NCBI RefSeq assembly: GCF_001642735.1
Contig: NZ_LWHM01000034.1
Location: forward strand, 254,027-318,026
Origin: Pseudohongiella nitratireducens
Lineage (GTDB): Bacteria; Pseudomonadota; Gammaproteobacteria; Pseudomonadales; Pseudohongiellaceae
DNA: 64,000 bases
Reading direction: 5' to 3'
Shown in pieces: positions 57,217 through 64,000 of the stretch. The stretch's first letter is position 1. The number at the start of each line of letters is the position of its first letter. Made by a program: the position numbers and the translations under genes. The notes beneath the pieces are model-generated. The model saw nothing but the letters and a program-made list of their open reading frames with translations. It was not told where the DNA came from and made no database searches.

Positions 57217-57384
57217 CGAGCAAACCACCACGCCCTGCATCAAGGCCGCCCCCTGCCTAATGCACATGACCCGGCAGCCGAAAACTCGCCTGACGGCTCA
57301 AACAGTTCGGCTGCTTATTCGGGTAATGAACATTAGGCAAGGCGGGGGCTGACTGGCCTTGATGCAGGGAGTGGTGGTTTGCTC
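57217..57384. repeat. Palindromic element D (left outer copy)
   Basis: An almost 170-bp imperfect palindrome. The outer arms (57218-57246 and 57354-57384) pair over about 30 bp with a single mismatch, including GAGCAAACCACCAC, and inner blocks GCCTAATG and CAGCCGAA also pair. The centre (57275-57312) carries a core shared with three other elements nearby. The core reads on the plus strand. Related to the outer copy C at 60294-60462, which is in the opposite orientation. Confidence 0.85.
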
Positions 57385-57580
57385 TTGTGCCATTTGATTA
57401 GGAGCTCAGTGCACGAAGGGGTGAGGCCCAGGGATGGGCCGAATCACTATGGCCGGGTTTCTCTCCTTCAAAACCGGCACTTGTGCCGTCCCTGGCAAGG
57501 CGTCCGGCGGACATCGGCAGGCTTTGCAGAGGCGCCAAAAAATCCCAACCTCAAACGAGACTGGGGGTTTTCGCTTTATG
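57385..57580. other. Gene-free spacer between elements D and A
   Basis: No credible gene; short frames here show no family features. It holds the terminator at 57537-57571. The GC content is like the neighbouring DNA. The stretch to 57937 is otherwise occupied by palindromic element A. Confidence 0.5.
57537..57571 (-). terminator. Second rrn-type terminator
   Basis: Imperfect hairpin, on the minus strand AAAACCCCCAG pairing towards TTGGGATTTT, followed by a T tract. It sits 10 bp downstream (minus strand) of a 13-nt copy of the 5S 3' end, the position of an rRNA operon terminator. Confidence 0.6.
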
Positions 57581-57597
57581 ATGCCTGACGATGGTCC
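57581..57597 (-). pseudogene. Possible remnant of a 5S rRNA 3' end
   Basis: ATGCCTGACGATG at 57581-57593 is identical to the first 13 plus-strand bases of the real 5S gene (60520-60532, i.e. the 5S 3' end), and TCC follows after one extra G. It is short enough for chance, but the terminator directly after it, in the right direction, supports an rRNA origin. Confidence 0.5.
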
Positions 57598-57621
57598 AGA
57601 TTCTTATGTATCCACACTCAG

Positions 57622-57805
57622 CACGGCACAAAGGAAGGGTATCATAGATCCGGTGGCAGACAGTCAGACCACGTCTAGCATATCGTTTGTCGCTTGAAAA
57701 AGCGGCCGGACTGTCTGAAGCCGATAGGCTGAGTTTCCGTCCGCCGAGCGACATGCGATGTGCTGTGGTCGTCTGCAACCGGATCTATGATGCCCTGACT
57801 GCCCT
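57622..57805. repeat. Palindromic element A (left inner copy)
   Basis: About 185 bp. Terminal arms ATCATAGATCCGGT (57641-57654) and ACCGGATCTATGAT (57778-57791) are perfectly complementary. The core (about 57700-57745) lies on the minus strand and matches the family core. Roughly 90% identical, as reverse complement, to element B at 60040-60221. Confidence 0.88.
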
Positions 57806-58192
57806 TCTTCAGAGTGTTCGGCTAAGGAGCCTACCTTTGCAACTGAAGATCACAACGAGCAGACTATGTGATAATTACAATAAACGACTGCTTATTTGCA
57901 GACCCTATTTTGCAGTCAACAGAACTGAAGTCAGCGTGTGAAGTTTTTAATAACCCTAACCACCATTGTCACAGTCACTCTCTCCTTCTCTGGACCAACA
58001 TACTCTCAACCCTTATCCATCATGGACCTGTACGAGCATGCAGAGCTTGATATTCATAAGGGATGGTATCCACAAGACCTGGACACCCTAATTCGATTTT
58101 CTGACATTATTGTCAAAGGAAAGTTTGGGGCGCGTCCTCAGCCATGGTCCATTCTGGGGATACGGGGAAACGCTTCAGAGCACCGCTCAGCG

Positions 58193-58201
58193 ACTAGGTG
58201 A
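58193..58201. repeat. Left target-site duplication of the IS
   Basis: ACTAGGTGA, repeated exactly at 59587-59595, directly abutting both ends of the IS. Confidence 0.9.
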
Positions 58202-59586
58202 GAGTTATAACTGAATCTGGTGTTCAGGGAGGTTGAAAAGAAGCGACGTATCTGGTTGATTTGTTGTCGCCAAACAAGTCAATCAACACGAGGAATACGC
58301 CGCTATGGACAAGAGTAACGTTGTTGGGTTTTCAGGTCGAGAGAAGAATGCCGATCCGTTGACAGACTTACTTCGTCAAGGTGCCCGAGATTTGATTCAA
58401 CAGGCCGTAGAAGCTGAGTTGTCAGAGTATTTACAACAATTCACAGAACGACGACTGAAAGATGGCCGTGCGGCGGTTGTACGCAATGGTTATCAGCCAG
58501 AGCGCCACATTCAAACGGGGATCGGGCCAGTGACCGTCAAGGTGCCGAAGGTTCGTGCCAAAGATGGCAAACCGATCACCTTTCGCTCAGCGCTGGTACC
58601 GCCGTATGTTCGCAAAACACGCTCGTTGGAGTCTGCTCTGCCGTGGCTGTATCTGAAAGGCGTGTCGACCGGAGAGATGGACAATGCATTGCAAGTGTTG
58701 GTTGGCCCCGAAGCCAAAGGCTTGTCCGCCAGTACCGTGGCACGGCTGAAACGTCAGTGGGCGCAGGAATATACCGCCTGGCGACAATCCCGGCTGGACA
58801 GGGATCGTTGGGTGTATGTGTGGGCCGATGGTATCTACAGTGGTCTGAGGGCCGAGGATACCAAGTTGTGTGCGCTGGTGGTCATTGGTGTTAATGAACG
58901 CGGTCAGAAGCACTTTTTGGCCATTGAGGACGGTGTTCGCGAATCGACACAGAGTTGGCGTGAGGTGCTGCTTGATCTGAAGGCCAGAGGAATGAACACC
59001 CCCAAACTGGCCGTTGGTGACGGAGCGATGGGCTTCTGGTCGGCACTGGATGAGGTTTATGGTGCGACCCGGCAGCAACGGTGTTGGATGCACAAAACCA
59101 GCAATGTCCTCAATGCTGTCCCCAAGTCAGTACAGGCGAAGATGAAGCAGTCGCTTCATGACATCTGGCAGGCGGACACACGAAAAGCAGCAGAGTCGGC
59201 ATTTGAAAAGTTTGAGCGCATGTACGAGGCAAAATATCCGAAAGCGGTGCAGTGTTTACACAAAGATCGCGATGAACTGATGGCGTTTTATGATTTTCCT
59301 GCCAAGCACTGGCAGAGTTTGAGAACGACCAATCCTATCGAGTCGACATTCGGTACGATTCGTCACCGGACAAAGCGATCAAAGGGTTGCCTGAGTCGAG
59401 ACGGTATGTTGCACATGATCTACAAGTTGGGGGAATGTGCTCAGAAGAACTGGCGCAAACAGCGCGGGTTTAATTACCTGGCCAAGGTGGTCCAGGGTGT
59501 GAAGTTCAGGGATGGTGAAGAGGTGATGACAGCTGACCAGAGAGTCGCTTGATCAAATGCCTGAACACCAGATTTGACAATAACTC
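58202..59586 (+). mobile_element. IS256-family insertion sequence, intact
   Basis: 1385-bp element. The terminal inverted repeats start GAGTTAT at both ends and share AATCTGGTGTTCAGG from positions 13-27 (left 58202-58228, right complement of 59560-59586). It is bounded by a 9-bp direct repeat, within the 8-9 bp typical of the IS256 family. One transposase gene fills most of it. Both ends and the gene look complete, so the element may be active and the insertion recent. Confidence 0.93.
58305..59552 (+). CDS. IS256-family (Mutator-type) transposase
   Basis: DDE transposase of the IS256/MULE superfamily, 415 residues, the usual length. The N-terminal part contains the helix-turn-helix-like ARDLIQQAVEAELSEYLQQF. 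The catalytic acidic residues are seen in YVWADGIYSGLR (D), KLAVGDGAMGFWSAL (D) and TTNPIESTFGTIRHRTKR (E), and the family block QRCWMHKTSNVLNAVPKS lies between the last two. ATG 58305 has GAGG upstream. No frameshift or internal stop. Confidence 0.95.
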   Translation: MDKSNVVGFSGREKNADPLTDLLRQGARDLIQQAVEAELSEYLQQFTERRLKDGRAAVVRNGYQPERHIQTGIGPVTVKVPKVRAKDGKPITFRSALVPPYVRKTRSLESALPWLYLKGVSTGEMDNALQVLVGPEAKGLSASTVARLKRQWAQEYTAWRQSRLDRDRWVYVWADGIYSGLRAEDTKLCALVVIGVNERGQKHFLAIEDGVRESTQSWREVLLDLKARGMNTPKLAVGDGAMGFWSALDEVYGATRQQRCWMHKTSNVLNAVPKSVQAKMKQSLHDIWQADTRKAAESAFEKFERMYEAKYPKAVQCLHKDRDELMAFYDFPAKHWQSLRTTNPIESTFGTIRHRTKRSKGCLSRDGMLHMIYKLGECAQKNWRKQRGFNYLAKVVQGVKFRDGEEVMTADQRVA

Positions 59587-59595
59587 ACTAGGTGA
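59587..59595. repeat. Right target-site duplication of the IS
   Basis: ACTAGGTGA, identical to 58193-58201. Confidence 0.9.
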
Positions 59596-60039
59596 GGATC
59601 CGGATGATATTGGTCACTTAGCAATGCCCCTTTCCGAATACGAAATTATTATCGATGAAGTTTTTCTAGGAGATATTGCAGCAAACACAGTAATCTTCCA
59701 CCTGCTTGAAAGCAGCCCAGGAGACAGGCATTTCACAGACGAAACTGATGAGAAGCTTTTTTTCTTAAAACTTAACCCTGACGAGAAGACATATGGTCGC
59801 CCAGGCATACCCTATATCCTGACTAACCGGAATGGGATATATGTCTACGAATATCCTTCAGAATCAATTCCAAGAGGAATCGAAAGAGACGTGTATGACT
59901 TTGTTCAGTCAACAGATGTAGATGACTTCGAATCACTTCTTAGAGATGAGATTATGTCTCTTAAGAACCGATGAGTTTTGTAACGCAGCTGACCACTGAC
60001 TTGCACTCCTTACCTGGCAGCCGAAAACTCGGGTGAATA

Positions 60040-60221
60040 GCAGTCAGGCCATCATAGAGCCGATGACAGACGACCACAGCACATCGCTTCTCGCTCGGCG
60101 GACTGAAACTCAGCCTGTCGGCTTCAGACAGTCCGTCCGCTTTTTCGAGCGACAAACGATATGCTAGGCGTGGTCTGACTGTCTGCCATCAGCTCTATGA
60201 TGCCCTTCCTTTGTGCCGCGC
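60040..60221. repeat. Palindromic element B (right inner copy)
   Basis: Inverted counterpart of element A, with terminal arms ATCATAGAGC (60050-60059) and GCTCTATGAT (60192-60201) and, inside them, GACAGAC/GTCTGCC-type blocks. The core (about 60104-60142) lies on the plus strand. The Ala/Pro-type short frames that cross it are products of the repeat and are not genes. Confidence 0.88.
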
Positions 60222-60293
60222 TGTAATTTGGGCACAGTAAAGCACGGCTCAGCGAATACGAACTCTTTCGTGGCAGCTGCTTATTCGTATTAC

Positions 60294-60462
60294 GAGCAGA
60301 CCATCGCGTCACAGATCATAGCCAGTCAGACCCCGTATTGCCTAATGTGCCTTAGCCGAAAAAGCAGCCGAACTGTCTGAGCCGCAAGGCGAGTTTTCGG
60401 CTGTCGGGTAAGGCGCATTAGGCAGGGGTCGGCTTTGGTGTATGACGGGGTGATCTGTTCTT
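60294..60462. repeat. Palindromic element C (right outer copy)
   Basis: Imperfect palindrome related, in the opposite orientation, to element D. The outer arms start GAGCAGACCATC and end TGATCTGTTC; inner blocks GCCTAATG and GCATTAGGC pair, and the core CAGCCGAACTGTC (60365 on) lies on the minus strand. It ends about 15 bp from the 5S terminator. Confidence 0.82.
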
Positions 60463-60478
60463 AAATGCCCAGAAAATA

Positions 60479-60514
60479 AAAAAGGGCTACCCCATGCGGG
60501 ATAGCCCTTTTTGA
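60479..60514 (-). terminator. rRNA operon terminator
   Basis: Stem AAAAAGGGCTA(C) at 60479-60490 with (A)TAGCCCTTTTT at 60501-60512, followed on the minus strand by further T residues, 7 bp beyond the 5S 3' end. Confidence 0.92.
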
Positions 60515-60519
60515 TTTTA

Positions 60520-60639
60520 ATGCCTGACGATGTCCTACTCTCACATGGGGAAGCCCCACACTACCATCGGCGCTGAGCGGTTTCACTTCTGAGTTCGGAA
60601 TGGGATCAGGTGGTTCACACTCGCTATGGTCGTCAGGCA
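60520..60639 (-). rRNA. rrf: 5S ribosomal RNA
   Basis: 120 nt. Minus-strand sequence begins TGCCTGACGACCATAGCGAG and contains CCGAACTCAGAAGTGAAAC and GCGCCGATGGTAGTGTGGGG, the conserved 5S loops; its ends pair (TGCCTGACG/CGTCAGGCA). Last gene of the rRNA operon; it follows 23S with a spacer of about 290 nt that holds no tRNA. Confidence 0.97.
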
Positions 60640-60930
60640 AACTGTTGATGCCAGTCGCTTTTTGCTCAAACTGAGCGGGCGACTCCATCGTTTACCCGTT
60701 TTGTGAACAACTGCCCGTTCGGCAGCGGTTTCACATAACCTGAGTCCGTTTTCACAGCCCAGGTCTTTGACAATCAATGAATGAAGTATAGTCTCTAGAT
60801 TGCTCTAGATCATGTGTATGCCGTGCTCTACAAGCACATTTTTTAATCTGACTTCGATCGCTATGACAAGTCGTCATCAACGCTCAATAATCACTTATCG
60901 GTTTTGGCTTTCAAAAACCTGCGATTATAT
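60640..60930 (-). other. 23S-5S spacer, complementary to the region upstream of 23S
   Basis: No tRNA. Two stretches pair with the leader of 23S: 60762-60787 (ACAATCAATGAATGAAG core) with 63967-63994, and GATTATATGGTCAAGC (60923-60938) with its exact complement at 63825-63840. Between them GTGTATGC, ACAAGC and GATCG blocks also match. This would form the long RNase III processing stem of pre-23S rRNA. Confidence 0.8.
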
Positions 60931-63832
<2,902 letters not shown>

Positions 63833-64000
63833 ATATAATCTCAGACTCCTAAAAGCCCAAAACACATCTCAAACAACTCGCCTTCGATCGTCGTACAGAT
63901 TATGCGCTTGTATTAAGAACAGCATACACATCTTATTGTCCAACCAGCCTAAGCCAGTCAGCAATAATCTATATACTTCATTCATTGATTGTTAAAGAAC
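63833..64000 (-). other. 16S-23S spacer (partial) with boxA
   Basis: 168 nt before the window edge. On the minus strand it opens GTTCTTTAACAATC, a boxA-like antitermination signal (63987-64000). No tRNA is seen in the part shown; tRNA-Ile/Ala could lie further right. It pairs with the 23S-5S spacer as described there. Confidence 0.75.

Larger units (their letters stand above)
57938..59974 (+). pseudogene. Secreted hypothetical protein gene broken by a frameshift and an IS
   Basis: A signal peptide (FLITLTTIVTVTLSFSGPTY) begins the left part. The reading frame of the left part (57938 on) shifts at the run GGGG 58127-58130: deleting one G gives KGKFGRVLSHGPFWGYGE and then runs in frame into the right part after removal of the IS (RLGEDPDDIGHLAMPLSEYE). 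The joined product would be about 213 residues, with a C-terminus of ...DEIMSLKNR. The IS at 58202-59586 with its duplicated 9-bp target splits it. Family not recognised; SDIIVKGKF and YEIIIDEVFLGD suggest a small beta-rich secreted protein. It is AT-richer than the flanks. Confidence 0.82.

Noticed and set aside
57379..57697. Short frames of 69 and 87 residues downstream of the EF-G gene
   Set aside because: They run through a 5S remnant, a terminator and palindromic repeat sequence; such frames arise from repeats and carry no motif.
57938..58201. Intact 87-residue secreted protein
   Set aside because: Its stop arises from the frameshift; the sequence continues into the right part once the extra G and the IS are removed, so it is the left part of a pseudogene.
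57217..60462. CRISPR array or toxin-antitoxin cassette in the repeat block
   Set aside because: Repeats are few, palindromic and inverted rather than regularly spaced direct repeats, no cas gene is present, and no antitoxin-like partner gene adjoins the pseudogene.
63833..64000. tRNA gene in the 16S-23S spacer
   Set aside because: No cloverleaf or conserved T-loop sequence in the 168 nt visible.

Overview
The window is chromosomal DNA of a gammaproteobacterium, probably aquatic or marine and aerobic. This rests on typical gene order (obgE-rpmA-rplU divergent from ispB; phoB-phoR; convergent ppk1/ppx), a Na+-pumping oxaloacetate decarboxylase, the AcnD/PrpF form of the methylcitrate cycle, and protein sequences that read like Pseudomonas/Vibrio-type families. 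The order or genus cannot be fixed from the sequence alone. Most of the window is ordinary, densely packed housekeeping and catabolic DNA; the accessory-looking part is about 57.2-60.5 kb.

Layout. 0-4.8 kb: 3' part of obgE (cut by the window edge), L27, L21, octaprenyl diphosphate synthase and an acyl-CoA synthetase. 4.8-11.4 kb: a TPR lipoprotein, ETF-ubiquinone oxidoreductase, a YfcH-type epimerase and a TonB-dependent receptor. 11.4-26.9 kb: acyl-CoA and redox genes (two CaiB-type CoA-transferases, acyl-CoA dehydrogenase, two SDRs, an MDR reductase, an NfsA-like flavoprotein), interleaved with an exported methyltransferase, a beta-lactamase-fold hydrolase, a DegP-type protease, a short CadC-like regulator and an ArgD-like aminotransferase preceded by an attenuator-like leader. 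26.9-35 kb: ubiC, an OmpA-family protein, then a phosphate/polyphosphate block (phoB, phoR, phoU, ppk1, ppx) with two facing Pho boxes between phoU and ppk1. 35-46 kb: a GT39-like glycosyltransferase, an MCP, an MshM-like ATPase, cysE, PIN-PhoH, oadB/oadA/oadG and an NnrU protein. 46-57 kb: a CBM9-type outer-membrane protein, the propionate (2-methylcitrate) operon prpB-prpC-acnD-prpF, and a second-type elongation factor G.

57.2-60.5 kb lies between fusA2 and the 3' end of an rRNA operon. It holds four related palindromic elements arranged as two nested inverted pairs around a secreted-protein gene broken twice (a 1-nt frameshift and an IS256-family insertion with a 9-bp target duplication). 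A 13-nt copy of the 5S 3' end followed by a second terminator also lies here. 60.5-64 kb is the 5S and complete 23S rRNA on the minus strand; the 16S gene would lie beyond the right edge.

Genes that work together: ETF-QO, acyl-CoA dehydrogenase, CoA-transferases, SDRs and acyl-CoA synthetase fit beta-oxidation-like catabolism. The prp genes would dispose of the resulting propionyl-CoA, and OadGAB links oxaloacetate to Na+ export. PhoBR/PhoU control phosphate uptake while Ppk1 and Ppx make and degrade polyphosphate. No CRISPR array, prophage, secretion system or recognisable defence system was found.
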